Position numbers and translations under genes: made by a program
Assembly: GCA_030248065.1 (NCBI GenBank)
Contig: JASAMV010005349.1
Span: 1 to 64,000, forward strand
Origin: Rhynchonema sp. JSB1_4
Taxonomy: Eukaryota > Nematoda > Chromadorea > Monhysterida > Xyalidae
Direction: 5' to 3'
DNA: 64,000 nucleotides
Shown: in pieces, positions 52,044-64,000 of the stretch
Layout: each line of letters opens with the position of its first letter
Numbering within the stretch: the stretch's first letter is position 1
The notes under the pieces: model-generated
Told to the model about the DNA's origin: nothing
Database searches by the model: none
Seen by the model: the letters and a program-made list of their open reading frames with translations, nothing else

Positions 52044-53520
52044 AGTATTGTATTGAATCGGATAATGGGTTAATTAGCAAATTTGCTACTGAATCACGAA
52101 CTTGGTCAGTCAGAATTTGACATTCAATACAATACGAGTAAAGATAGGACACTTCAGAGGTGTGTTCGCAGGAGTACCCCAGCCAACCTGCAATGTATTT
52201 CACGTGATAAAATCAATCACGCACACACATACAAATAAAAACACGTTTTTTATGAATCAATGTAATTTTATCAATTTGAAAAAATACGTGAACACCCAAC
52301 GCAAAACATGGAAAACAACGCACAGCTACTAGATGCAGAGCATAACTTCTTGCGTTCTCGTGGTAAATATAACACCGGCCTTAATTTTAGAAAGGACAAT
52401 AGCGCGCGTGTCACAAATAGAATACGCGGTGCATATATTACAACACACATTGAAAAGAATGAAAATACGTTCTTATTGAATTGAATCCATTACCTTTCCA
52501 AAAGGAAAGAAGTAATAAAGCCTAATAAGCAGCCAACTGCGAATTGCAATCGAAAACAGAATTTGGATCTAAAAGCAAACATTGTCAAGGAAAATTAAAT
52601 AAATTATAGCAATCATATTCGCGTAAAGGCACCATTGAAGCGAAATAAAAACAGATCAATAAAGTATTAAGCGACGATTAAAAATATACAGCAATTATCT
52701 GACAAACTACAAAAAAGTAGAATCGGAGTGACCATATTTCATGAACACACGTTTCAAACTAAATAAAATAGCTAAATTTCTTATGCCGGAATCTTGAAAT
52801 ATAACTGCAAAGGCCACTTTTCTGAACAGTTCAGCACACAATAAGCACAGTTTGGTAGAACTGCATGCAACAGAACAGAATCAGTTTCGTCAAAATGCCA
52901 AATTAGGAAGGACAGTTAAAACTAAAGTTCTGGAAGCACTTGATGTTGCGTGTATAATTTGGAAGTCAACTGTATTGACAGCAAGATTAATTATTGCGAC
53001 TAAAATATAACATCTCTGCAACGCGAAAACTAAATTAAAACACAAACAAGGTCCACAACCAATTATGTGTAATTTGTAGGTAACAAAGTGTGCACATGTC
53101 ATGAAGTTCACAATAATGTAATATCGAACAGAAATTTTGCTGAATTTCCGAGTGCAAAACTGACGCAGAGCGGTTGCATTTACAAGTTCTTGAATCGAAA
53201 CACCATCATGTGGTTTTGAAGCTTCAGAAAAGGATACAAACGTAAAGAAGACCATTTGCGACATGCAGTGCACGTGTTGCGTGTACTGCCGAACAATAGT
53301 TTAGACTCGAAAGGAATCTGTCACAACATCCTTATCGCCACTGACTGCCGGGAAAATTCTGTATACAGTGGCCAAAAAGGCAGACCAGTGGTGTGGTTGG
53401 AAAGTCAAAAAGTCGGGATACCGAATACTACAGAGGTAAGCTAAGCACCCCCATCCCAACGACGCCACGGTGGCGGACACGATCAAGTCACTATAAAGAG
53501 GACAAACTGTACTGTACTGC
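52044..53520. other. SRPRA upstream region and GIT 3' flank
   Basis: About 1.5 kb, AT-rich. It must contain the SRPRA promoter and the GIT 3' untranslated region. The minus-strand frame at 52890-53273 has no domain. No other gene, RNA or repeat supported. Confidence 0.5.
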
Positions 53521-56500
53521 TCACTTTCCCTGCATCAACTCCGGCGGCGATAGTGCTTGTATAATGGCCAACACCTGCTTGGCCTGTTTGGCCACGGCAT
53601 AGGCAGCCTGCACACATTGACAAATTGCGGTCTCGCTCTCCCCACCAGCTGCAAACCCTTTGCCCAACTCCTTGTCTGCGCCCGAAGCCACTGAACACTG
53701 CACGGTCAGCGTGACACACGAATCGACCATCGAGGACAGACATTGTGACATCTCTGTGTTGGTGGAAGTGCGCAGTGACATCGGTACCATTGCGACCATG
53801 CCGTCGACAAGGGCGCTCATCTGTGAATGTGTTGGGCTAATATTGGATCGATTGATTTTCTTGTAATTTATATTTGTTGGTGTGAAAGTAGTCGAACAAA
53901 TGTAATCCGTGTTATTGTATGACAATTTTATAGGTTTCATTTTTTGTTTTCTTTGCACGGGAAGATGATATCTGCAGGTCATCTAAACCAAGAATTTATA
54001 AGTAAACATTACAAAACATTTCCATCACCATTCCCACCACACCACAAGAATATTTTAGCATAAAACCCACACAACCAAACAACCAAAGCTACTGTATGTG
54101 AAGCCCCATAACGAACCGCTTCAGCATACTGCCCAAACATGTTGGTGTCGTTCCTCTGCGCATCACTTAGCAATCGATGTATGATTGTGGTCAATTGCTC
54201 TGTCTGCAGTATCACATTGTCTGGGTACACGGCTGTGTTCGGCGCCATTGTGCGACGACCACGTGCACCTGGTGATGGGGGCGGGGGTGGGGTGGCTGGA
54301 ATTATGGTTATCTTGAATTTGTGCATCACGGCTTCGGTCAAGCGCATTAGTTCATCCTCAAGATGTCACAAACATTTGTGTGCAATCGAAACATCTGTTG
54401 CTAAAGTAAGGTCTAACCATGACGATGGACCGGCACACCATTCCTCGGCAGCGAGCCAGTTTGATGCGCCAATCGTTGCTGGTGATCGTTGACAATGGCG
54501 GCCGACCGGGGACTGTCTGTGCTGCTGCGTGCTGTGGTGCGCTCGTGTGCACTGCTGCGGATGGCAACGGCTGAAAGTGGACAGTATGTATTGACTGCTT
54601 GATAACAGTGAGCTAGAAATGAATAACATGTTCACGATATTATTCCACACATCGTCTGAGCCTTCTCCCAAACAGCGAATTCTACTTTGGACTGCCATGA
54701 GTCACAGACATGACACTAAATTCGCACGGCATTGAAGTAAAAACACCGCTGCAAACAAAAATGCCAAAATATGACCAGACATCTAAATCAATGATGTGCC
54801 TAACGTGAACTGGCGATGCCATTTAATTGTGGTTGTGCACTGGGCGCCCTTGGCAACGGGGTGGGTGGATTCGAACCCGCATGCGCTTGGTCAACAACAG
54901 CAGCTGTTTTCTCCATTCGAAGTTGCACGTTTTCATTCTGCAGTTGCTCAACGGTGGTCGTCAGTGCTTGAAGTTGGCTGAAAAATCGCAATTCTGATAT
55001 CAAGAAAACAAATGATTAAAATTTATCTGAACGAACGAACGTGTGCAAATGTTTCGCCAGCAATAAATTAGAAATGACAAAATACAACAGAGCTAATAAC
55101 TCAAACGATGATTGTAGTACCTAAATTCGATAAAAATAAATGACATACACAACCAAAGATTAGCTGAGAAAACACCCACCGCAACACTTGTTTATTCGTT
55201 TTCTCAATAGTGTCCAATTTGAGCTGCGTCTTTTCCAACTGTTCCCTCAACTCCATGTAGTCATCCAGCTGCACCAATTGATCGCTGCGAGTCGAGTCCG
55301 TCTTCGGCAGTTGGTCATCACCGCTGCTGTCCGTTTGTTCTTTACGACCCGCTACCTCATCCGTGGTGCTTTCCTGCAATGACATGGATGCGTTTTATTT
55401 GTACGAAACGGTTGCCAAGCACAACAAACAAGTCAGTGCCAGTTTATTTTACATCCGAATCGTAATGGCAAAACGCCGATGTAAATGACTGTCAGCTAAA
55501 CGCACAAATAGTTGCTTCATACAGTAGACTGCGACAGCACAGGTTGGCATCTTTCAAGTTTTCTAGGATCGTAATTTTGTGTTTCATTCCTAAAAACGTG
55601 AACAACTTGACCCTTCTTTTCAAAGGCATCATATTAAAGGATTTCTTCTTTTGCTTTGGTGCACCCAGATAAAGTTGATTTATTCTTCAGGACCCCACGC
55701 CGCTTCTAGACAAAAAAACAAGCACCATAAACACAAAACAAAGAAAGTATTGCAAACCACAAACTCACGTTTGACTTCGTCTTTTCACTCGACATCGATC
55801 TTGCACTCGAGTAGACTTGCACCGCATTTGCGATTGAAACATTGCCATTTAGCATCAGATGCCTGCCTGCGTCGGGCAGCTGTGTGTTGTGGAACGAACC
55901 GGTCATCAACGATGCATTCTGCTGCGCTTGTTCCAGTGCCGAACCAGAGGTCCTGGTCTGCGACGGGTTCTCGCGTCGTTTCGCGTCCAACAGAACATCG
56001 ATTATCAGACCGGCAAATTCGCGAGCGTTGAATTTGGCCAGTTTCTGACGCGACTGGTTGCGCGTAGCGGAAAATGATGGGTTCACCTGAAGAGATATTT
56101 GAGATTTTGATTTTCAATCCAAACGTCATAATTTCAGGCAAAGGATTGATTAAATTTGAAAGCAAGGGTTCAACAGTGACAGAGATCAGGAGGTAAATGA
56201 CACCACACCCAAGGCATCTGACATCCGGGCCCAACACTGTCGAACCAGGTAACCACACAATATTTCTCTCATTTGCCAAAATAATACTTTTTTTGGCGCT
56301 CGATTGAGTCACAGTATGAGCAATGAAGCACTGCTGCCCGGTCTGCACTGCTTAAACACGTCGTGCATCATTCAAGTCAGAAAGCAAAACATCGCAAATC
56401 ATTGTAGTAAACCGACCGGCAGAAACGGCACGATGTATCTTTCGTTGACTGTCAATGCATCAAACGGTGCCATTGCAGTCAACCACGATGCGTCATTCTC

Positions 56501-59500
56501 TCGTCTGTCGACTTCGTCGTAAACGTCCTGCACTAGATTCTCAAACGCTGCGTTGGGCAGACACTGAAAATTTGGCTTGGGATTTTTAACGAAAATCTGA
56601 GCCGGAATGTGTTTTCACCACGACCACAGTACGCAGGTATCAAGCTTGGATCGCATCCGTATTGATCCAAAACTACTTCGCATGATAAATTCGATGATGA
56701 AAAGTTTACTATTTTCACTGTGCTCTGACAGCGTAAAACTGCTCGCAAACCCAAAATAAACAACCTTTACATACACGATTCTGGTTAAAATTATTGGTTG
56801 AAAATCTCACATCTAAACTCCAATTAGTACAAAATTCAAAGTTCGCGTGACGACGGTAGATTCAGATCCGACCACCGATCTTGATGAAATCCTAAGTCAC
56901 AATTTACTATCTCAAAAATCATCCCATCATTTTCGTTATCTTACAGACATTCCAACAAAACTATTAAATCCAATCTCACCGCACATTCCCCCCAGCCCAC
57001 CTGCAGTCTCCGCTTGGCGAGTGTCACATAGGGCATGTCCGCCTCGGAGACAGCAGCCATTTCGGGTATGACATAATGTTGTTGTTGGTCATGCTGCGGC
57101 CGACGACCACACAGATACATGCACAGCCGGTCGGTGCATTCGTACTGCAATTGGGTGAGATTGGGAGTGGTCGAAAATTATGGAACAAAATGACGCTGAC
57201 CCTTAGTCATGACGCTGACATTCATACGTGGCTGCTGATGTGGGAATGTTACACGTTCTAGATCCGGCGGCGCGCATGAGGATTGTCTCTTTCTATTCGT
57301 TTCGCAAGCACATTCACCTCCAAAATCGGGCTCGTGTTGGCGTAGTTTGCCTTTATCCCTTGACCGCGGGGCCGCAAACAGACGGTGCAAGCAGATCCTA
57401 GTGCTTCCATAATATATCTAACATAAATGGTTCGTAAAACTCATAAATGCCTAGGTTATTCTACAGTCCTCTTATCAATCTAGTTGTGCAGCAGAGTAAG
57501 ACAAATAAGAAGATATAACCAAAATAAAACACAAGATTATCAACCTGCAGTTGTTGCAGTCTCGCAGCCAACTCACTGTGACCGTTGTTAGCCGCCAGCT
57601 CAATCGGTGTTTTGCCATTAGCATCTGGTTGACAGACGTCAGCGCCGTAGATGCACAGCAACTCAGCCTGAATGGTAATAATCGCTACGCCTTCAGACCT
57701 AAATGCACATTCACTCTCAATGGTAGATGTCGTGGTTGCACCGCCTGTGTGTGAAAAAGGACGCGAAACGGTTAAACTATTTAGTGGTAAATACAGTCAG
57801 AAGGAAGTGAAATAACCACAAAAACAAAGAATTGTAGAGAAATGACCACAGCGTATAGACCATCCATCAACTCATGACACTCTTATTGTCAGCTGAAAAG
57901 CTTGACAGGATCCAGGGCTGTTCCGGTTCCGGTTGGTTTACGAAAAAGAAAATTCCGGTTGGTTTACGAAAAAGAAAAGAAAGAGAACTCGGTTTTTATT
58001 TTATTTTTGTGCGCCGCTTTCTCTGACATTGCCTTGCGGAGGAACAATTTTTCACAACGGAACCTGAACCTCCTAATCAAAAGTGCCATGAGCTGATGGA
58101 CGGACTGTACAACCAACTTGCAATCTCTGGTTTTCCTTGGCGGCCACATGCAGGGCGCTACAACCAGAATGCGAGTAATTGGCGTCAGCACCCAGCGCCA
58201 ACAAACGCAACGTGGTTTCGACGTGAGCCTGATAAGATGGGCTCCGTTTCACAACAGGACAAAGGTAACACGTTTGAACGAACGCCATAAAACGCTAACA
58301 CGTGAACATAAAAATTCAGTGCTTGCAGGATCCTTCAGATGTGAAACAAATGCCAGACACAGAAGTAAGAAAAACACGATTCATCGAAAACCAACCGTTC
58401 TCACACAACACCACATTTGTTTGTTGATGTCATGCCAATTCTCATCGCTGCTCGGTCGTAACGCGAACGTCATTTGCTCGTATTTGCATCGAATAAAGTC
58501 ACTTTTAGATGGATAGACAGGGTCACTGGAAAGCAAGATATCAGATTTCTCTTTCATTGTCGAACAGATGGACTGTAATCCGATCAAACTGGCATCAGAA
58601 TTCAATTACAAAATTTCTTTGTATGCTCCTTGTTCGCCAGACACGTGACTTTGTGAAGCTATGCATGAGTTCTGGATGATGTGAAGAGCGTGAAACAATA
58701 GCGTGGCGGATGAACATAGCGAACAAATGTCAGTGTGTTCGGAAAACAAGTACAAAGAGCAAGTAATAAATAAACCAAACAAAAACCAACCGAGGCACCG
58801 GTTTTCTGCCGCCCTTGCCAGCGACCGAGTTGGGATCGACCAACAGCGCGTGCTCCCAGATGTTGTTCGCCCCGCTGCAGTACAGGGTGTGTGTCAATGC
58901 CAGCTGGTTGGCGTGCCATTGACCGTTCTTCAGCGAACGGATTTGCGACACGTGTCGGCCTGCAAATGAACACGCGTAAAAACTATGCAGGCTCTAGTGT
59001 GTTGTGTATTGTAGTAGGCCCGAAAAGGCCTTGTTTTCACCTGTTGAGCATCTTCTTGACCGATTTTGTGACATGGTTTCGGACCCCAAGAAAATTTTTC
59101 GCTTTTTGGACCAAAAAAACACATTTTTCTACGACAAATGAATTACCAGTAATTTTTCCCTAACTTATTTTGGAAATTAATCTGGCTCCGGAAAAACAGT
59201 TTTTTTCGTTTTTTTACGGTGGACATGGGCACTATAGGGGGAGATCCCGGGGTACTGTGCCCAGAATTTTGGGGGAATCCAACTTGGAGGTGGGGAGGGG
59301 GAAAACATTTTTAGAGGGTGATACTATTCCATATTATTTTCGCGAGAATTCGATTTTTATAAGTTAAAAATGTGCAGAGCGCACGCAGCGCGCAGATTTT
59401 TACACTTTTGGTCGATCTTGACCCCATTTTTAGCCGTTTTGGACCAAAAAAGGGTACTTTTGGGGTGAAATTTTGAAAAAATTGGGGGAGATACCGCACC

Positions 59501-60694
59501 AGAGAGGGGTAGATACTGTACCTCAGCGCGGGAGGGCCACGTACTGATACCGTACCGGCGAGGGGGAGATACTGGGGGCCCCCCTCAGCTACAGCACTGC
59601 TCCCACACGGGCCTGCCTGCCCAGAAGGTTGCAAAACTGAACTGCAAAGTCACGGTTTTTGATCCAAAAAATTGTAATGCAATACTGATGAGTTTTTCGA
59701 TTTCAGTGAAAAATTGGCTCGAACACAAAAATTAACCGGCCCAAAAACCGTGTAAACCAAGTGTTTTCGACTGACTTCAACACTCTTCAAGATCACTCTC
59801 GTCACTTCGAACAAATTTTGACTGAAATTATTATATTTTCGAAATTACGTTCTTAAGTACTGGAAAAGTATTGGGAAAAAACGTTTTTTTGAAAAAAAAC
59901 CGTTTTTTTCACGACAAATAAAAAACGGTTCTTTATGACAGTATACCCAGCCACTACACTGCTGCCACTAGACTGCTTCCACCTTCCCCCACAGGGAGGC
60001 AGTGTGGTGGCAGGCCAATCGACCCAAGATACCCAAGGGGGGGAAGGTTTCGGAGTTACTCGAGATCAGAGGTGGGAATCGGGCCGGGCCGGCTTTTCGG
60101 AATGTCGGGCCGGGCCGGGCCGGGATGGTCGGCCCGAAAAGGCCCGACACCATCGAACTTCAATAAAAAATCGTGATTTTTTTAGGCTAAATTTGCCAAA
60201 ATTTCTCGCGATTCCGCAAATTAGTACCGACTTCCATGACAATCAGGTATTTCTAAACCAAAAAACAGTAATTTTTGCACCAAAAAATTGCTTCAAAATA
60301 TCATCAGAAAAAGTCGGGCCGAAAAAATCGAGCCGGGCCGGGCCGGGCCGACTTTTTTCCAAGATACTTTTTACCCTAGATAGATGAATTTGGGGGGGAC
60401 CCCCCCCACTCCCCCCCAAAGTACTACCCTGGGGGGGCTGTATTTAGGTTTTTACGGTACACTGCCTACTGTCTGTGACCGTGCCCATGTGCACTTGAAT
60501 CTGGCCCCGCCCAACCAACCAAGACTTCGATGCACGGAGCAGCAGTCATTGCAGATGAGCACACCGCGATTGAGCACAGCCCAGGCCGGATCGGCCGTGC
60601 CGCAATCGGCACAAACGAGCACGCCCGGCTGATTGGCAGACGACGACGGCTGTGGCACGTTGACGCCGTGCACTTTGCTGCGACTCAATGACAT
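53521..60694 (-). CDS. GIT: GIT-type ArfGAP scaffold protein
   Basis: GIT proteins stimulate Arf GTP hydrolysis and, with PIX, scaffold focal adhesions and synapses. Thirteen exons, about 804 residues: 60520-60694, 58799-58959, 58396-58572, 58118-58228, 57545-57667, 57001-57144, 56417-56563, 55769-56086, 55180-55373, 54805-54977, 54418-54570, 54117-54356, 53521-53820. ArfGAP zinc finger CADC-X16-CNDC (C28, C31, C48, C51) followed by HRSLG with the arginine finger, preceded by a 27-residue leader. Ankyrin repeats: ALGADAN, SALHVAAKEN, YGADVCQPDANGKTPIELAA. Then YLCGRRPQH, the Spa2-homology region (DVYDEVDRRENDA, SATRNQSRQKLAKFNAREFA), a coiled coil (TVEQLQNENVQLRMEK) and a C-terminal FAT-like bundle (AYAVAKQAKQVLAIIQAL). 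Phases agree except between exons 11 and 12, where one base is unaccounted for; that junction is uncertain. Confidence 0.93.
57262..57357. repeat. Fragment of Harbinger-like element in GIT intron 5
   Basis: One terminus, GGGCTCGTGTTGGCGTAGTTTGCC, matches the ends at 18424 and 46228. The other end is missing. Confidence 0.55.
57856..58107. repeat. MITE family F, copy 2 (TA insertion)
   Basis: 252 bases. Ends TAGACCATCCATCAACTCATG and CATGAGCTGATGGACGGACTG with TA flanks (57854-57855, 58108-58109). It sits within 10 bases of the GIT exon 4 donor. Confidence 0.85.
58960..60519. repeat. GIT intron 1, low-complexity and G/C-rich repeat mass
   Basis: Contains G-rich blocks (59218-59290, 59500-59600), (GGGCC)n-like runs (60075-60135, 60315-60350) and G/C homopolymers around 60395-60435. 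Their style resembles the termini of the hAT elements elsewhere in the window, but no paired ends with a target duplication could be fixed. No exon is recognised inside. Confidence 0.6.
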
Positions 60695-61672
60695 CGATTG
60701 GCGCCTGTTCAATACATGATCAACTGTGCACCACAATTGTTGGGGTAGAAACAAGAAAAGTCAAAGCTTTTATCGCTGCTTTCGCTTTTTATGCTTGCGG
60801 AAAAAACCATCGATTTTTGGGCGCCCCCGATTTTTTTCCGTTTTCGCTTTTTTGTAATTTTTATTTTTGAGGGAAAAGGAAATGAAAGAGAATTGAGATT
60901 CCTCCGCTGCTGATGGGTCGTCGGTCGCCTGATTACGGTTCGCTTTTGGGTAACTGGGGGTTGCTGTGTTGGTGGAAGTGGCTGTTCAGGTGGTGGTTAC
61001 ACAAGGTCCCAAAAATGGGCATAAATCGCCAAAAATAGCGGAACGAGCCGTGCCATCTGCTGGCGTTCGCGGGCTTTCACCCGATTTCATTTTAGGATGA
61101 GATAGAATTTCATGCTGAGGCTTGAGTGATAACACTTGATCTGATCCCCAGACAAAACTTTTAAGCCAGGGCTGGGTAATTGTGGTAGTCTTTGTGCCAA
61201 AACACGTCGTCGCTTCGCATGCCGTTTTTCACAATTCAGTATTATGTACCAGTGCCGTGGCTTCAAATTGACGATTTTGAAAGAAATGAGACTTTTTACT
61301 CTCATGCATTTGGTGCAGAATACGCTTTGTACGTCAATTGCCCTAGCTTACTTCGTGTAATTTCACGGAACTTTGGCACTCATTCCACTAAACAAAGTAT
61401 TTCGAATAAATTTTGATGATCGCAGAACTAACATGGTGAAAAACCCAAAACAAAGACCAACACCAGAAATTTGCGTGGCGTATAAAAATTGACATGAAAA
61501 ATTCTAAACAAGGTGGTCGTCGAACATTGCATTCGAAATGAAACTGATCGAGGTATTATTCTAGCCATAAGCTAAGTTTGAAAAGTTATGACCAATCACC
61601 GTAATTGACTGTTAGGGCTAGTATTCTAACTTCACCAAAGTTATTTTACTAAGTTTCAAACGGGTTTATGTT
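60695..61672. other. Upstream region of GIT and 3' flank of the thyroglobulin-type gene
   Basis: No supported gene. T- and A-rich blocks near 60780-60900 and a G-rich block near 60910-60990. Confidence 0.45.
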
Positions 61673-62401
61673 TTAAGCACAGGCATTATCATCCCATTGT
61701 TTTTCATTGTTTCGTTTCATGCATTCTTCGCGTGTGTCATCGTCTGTACCGCACTGTTCTGCCAGATCTGAAGAACACGCAAGCAACCCAGTGCATGGAG
61801 GCACTGGAACCTTATTTTTTTGAAAGCCAAACAATGCAATACAACCCATCCACACAACCTTTCACCGTTTCACCAGTTTTCGGATCGACACATTTGCAGC
61901 TGCAACCCCAAAACTGGCAGTGGCATTGTTTGACCACGAAATCACCTGAGACAACAATTTCATATATTGTACCATAAGACGTTGAAAAAAATAAATTCAA
62001 ATATTCGGCAAGCTAACCATTTTCGTCACATTCGGGCCCCGAATACGCAACGTCTGCAACGTTGTTCTTGATGAGCTCATCCACTTCCTCCTGCGCTTCA
62101 CGAGCTTCTCGTTGACACCTCGTTTCTGAGCAAATACAACAAGACTTTTTTATGTGACAGTTTTTGAACGTCAACAATTTCTGTATAAATAAACTTGGAA
62201 AGAAAAACGTGGTCAAAGGAGTCAAAAATTGGACTAACTACATAGGGCACCTTTCCGAATTGTGTACCTGGGATCAAGGAGAAAACGTTGACAAATCAGA
62301 CCTGTTGGTGGACTCTCATTGTGATGCTTGTGATGTTGATGTTTCATTCGTGCCATACAAGCCACCACACACACCATCAAAAGAATTGCCAGTGTTTTCA
62401 T
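61673..62401 (-). CDS. Secreted thyroglobulin type-1 domain protein, copy 1
   Basis: Four exons, all in phase, 129 residues: 62302-62401, 62018-62125, 61859-61945, 61673-61767. Signal peptide MKTLAILLMVCVVACMA, then a His-rich linker (MKHQHHKHH). One thyroglobulin type-1 module follows: TRCQREAREAQEE, GPECDENGDFVVKQC, then CSCKCVDPKTGETVK in place of the usual CWCV core. After it comes a short Cys tail (EQCGTDDDTREECMKRNNEK, then WDDNAC). Such domains often inhibit cysteine proteases or bind growth factors; the role here is unknown. A paralog with the same exon pattern is upstream on the same strand (63188-63945). Confidence 0.85.
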
Positions 62402-63187
62402 CTTGAAGAAGGCAGAGTTACTATGCTCGCTCTTGACTCACACTGAAACAAACTTAAAGTGATATGGCAAGTTTGTATTTTCGTTCGAATGACAAGCAAA
62501 ATGAAAGCAGACGGCGCGTTGTTATCGATTGTCGATCATTCTGGGCGTTGTCATTTTTTTCATTTTTTTGGGAAAACTTCAGTGCTGCGGCAGTTGGATA
62601 GTTGACTGCTGCGACATTGCAAACCGGTTGTCGTTTATGGCTTCGCCAGAACGTTCTCAAGGCACATCGACATATGAACTGTTGTGGCAGCAAAAAATAT
62701 AAATTTATTAGGTTTGTTAGTCTATGTTTGAATTGAGTTTATCTCATGTCGCAATCGGAAAGTGCATAACATTCTGCTTGAAATGATTGATCGGTTCGCA
62801 ACCAACTGCTACAGTATGAACCTGCCGGACATTGAACGTGTGCAGAAGCACTGTGGCCACTGGTCATACCTGCTTTCAATGACCAAATGCAACCCCATCA
62901 ATTTTACTTCAATATACATATGCTGCAACTTGTTTAATCTGATTGAGCCGATGGAGCTTTAATTGAAAACGTGTCCACTGGCCCTTCGTCTCTATTGAAT
63001 ACTTTGGCATTATTTTACTTCCACACGGTTAGAGCGCACTTATGACTATTGAATACTATTGGCATTATTTTACTTCCACACGAAACCCAAAAAAAACCAA
63101 CCACCAAACCCCCCCAACGTTTCACAAGTTCATTTTCGGGTTTAGAACCTGCAACATTATGCAGCTGGTACATTGCAATCATCATAT
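62402..63187. other. Spacer between the two thyroglobulin-type genes
   Basis: A plus-strand frame (62762-62962) with five cysteines is open but has no recognisable domain or consistent splice partners. No gene called. Confidence 0.4.
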
Positions 63188-63945
63188 TCACAAACAAGCA
63201 GTATCGTCCCACTTTTTTGCATTATTTCGTTCCATACATTGCTCGAAATGCTCATCTTCAGCGCAATTTTCGAATAATGCTGAAAAAAATCCAAACAATT
63301 TTTCTTCATTTGTAAATCTTACGAAACGTGCAGTCAACCAAAAGTTCTTGCCTAAAGGTGGAGTTATGCTCGAGTACAAAGGGCTTTGGAGACAGCAATA
63401 TGGACAAGAAAGACGAATACTGTCCTCACGAGCGAGTTATACTTTGTCCATAACCAAGTATAACTCACTTTATGGACATCCTTTGAAGACACTGCTTTGA
63501 AGACAGTTTGTCCGCAAAGCCAGAGTTCAGCGAGTTGAACTTTTGGCGACAGCTTGTCTTCAAAAGGCGTTGCACCCGAGTATAACTCCACCTTAAACGA
63601 ACAAGAACCATGTATGTATCCATGAAGCCAAACGCTCACTTTTCTCAGTTTCGCCAGTTTTCGGATGGACACATCGACAGAAGCAGCCGAAGAATTCACA
63701 TTTGCACTGCTTTTTCGCGAAGTCCCCTGAAAACTTAGATTATTACTACGAAATACAATATTTATACGCGCGGGGATTTACAAAAAGTTAGATTTAAGAT
63801 TAAATCTAACTTTTCGTCACGGGTCACTGACCATTTTTCTGGCAGTCCGGTCCAGCGAACGACACATCCATGAAGCCTTGCTCCAATTGCTCCATGATCT
63901 CCTTCAGTGCGGCGTCATACGCTTTCTGACACTTGGTTCGCTTGT
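63188..63945 (-). CDS. Secreted thyroglobulin type-1 domain protein, copy 2 (5' exon outside window)
   Basis: Three exons in phase: 63832-63945, 63640-63726, 63188-63279. The first (signal-peptide) exon must lie beyond the right edge. It encodes TKCQKAYDAALKE, GPDCQKNGDFAKKQCKC, FCRCVHPKTGETEK and a tail with NCAEDEHFEQCMERNNAKK then WDDTAC. It is the same architecture and intron phases as copy 1, about half identical, so this is a tandem duplication. The last intron contains a Harbinger-type MITE (63356-63593). Confidence 0.83.
63356..63593. repeat. PIF/Harbinger-type MITE, copy 2 (TAA duplication)
   Basis: 238 bases. Ends AGGTGGAGTTATGCTCGAGTA / TACTCG-inverse ... ATAACTCCACCT, with TAA on both sides (63353-63355, 63594-63596), matching the element at 21665-22167. 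It lies in the last intron of the thyroglobulin-type gene. Confidence 0.82.
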
Positions 63946-64000
63946 CTGCAAAAAAGAGCAAACAACAATGAAAAGGAGCAGTTGAAGAAAAAAATTTAAC

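Noticed and set aside
59200..60440. Possible hAT elements in GIT intron 1
   Set aside because: G/C-rich blocks resemble hAT ends, but no paired termini with an 8-base duplication could be found.
62762..62962. Plus-strand frame with five cysteines
   Set aside because: No signal peptide, no domain and no matching splice partners.
1..64000. CRISPR arrays, rRNA genes, viral genes or bacterial insertion sequences
   Set aside because: None seen; repeats are eukaryotic MITE, hAT, Harbinger and tandem types.

Overview
This is a stretch of an intron-rich animal nuclear genome, probably a small invertebrate (nematode or tardigrade-like ecdysozoan; the sequence alone does not decide). The evidence is short GT-AG introns ending in TTTCAG, 4-18 exons in conserved animal genes, a eukaryotic tRNA-Asn, TATA boxes, and many small inverted-repeat transposons. 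All multi-exon models below were assembled by hand. For the main genes every exon junction keeps reading phase; exceptions are stated.

Layout. 0-3 kb: the 3' end of a ferlin gene (+), then a tRNA-Asn(GUU). 5.5-9.3 kb: a small sushi-domain membrane protein (-), an orphan acidic exon (-) and a 14-exon, four-finger C2H2 protein (-). 10.5-24.3 kb: a complete 7-exon mitochondrial 4-hydroxy-2-oxoglutarate aldolase (HOGA1, -). Its 9.4-kb intron 2 holds a secreted von Willebrand A protein on the opposite strand. The introns are full of MITEs, hAT elements and a 155-bp tandem repeat, some nested three or more deep.

25.3-52.0 kb: a complete 18-exon signal recognition particle receptor alpha gene (SRPRA, -). 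Its last exon lies 21 kb from exon 17. The intron between them carries seven tandem Cys-loop ligand-gated channel genes, all on the + strand. They form two subfamilies: four 'LG1-4' genes (PAR/SAR/SSR before M2) and three 'LG5-7' genes (AAR before M2, no M3-M4 intron). All seven share an unusually long conserved tail after M4. One (LG4) has a stop codon at a conserved tryptophan. An inverted repeat of about 2.5 kb sits in the intron of the last one, with a TATA box and a signal-peptide-like start in its arms.

53.5-60.7 kb: a GIT-type ArfGAP (-) with ArfGAP finger, ankyrin repeats, Spa2-homology region, coiled coil and C-terminal FAT-like domain. 61.7-64 kb: two tandem secreted thyroglobulin type-1 proteins (-), the second cut by the window edge.

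Two housekeeping genes (HOGA1, SRPRA) therefore host lineage-specific genes inside large introns on the opposite strand. The octamer TGAAACAT is strongly repeated, mostly in introns and inside inverted-repeat elements. No CRISPR, bacterial operon or viral gene was seen.
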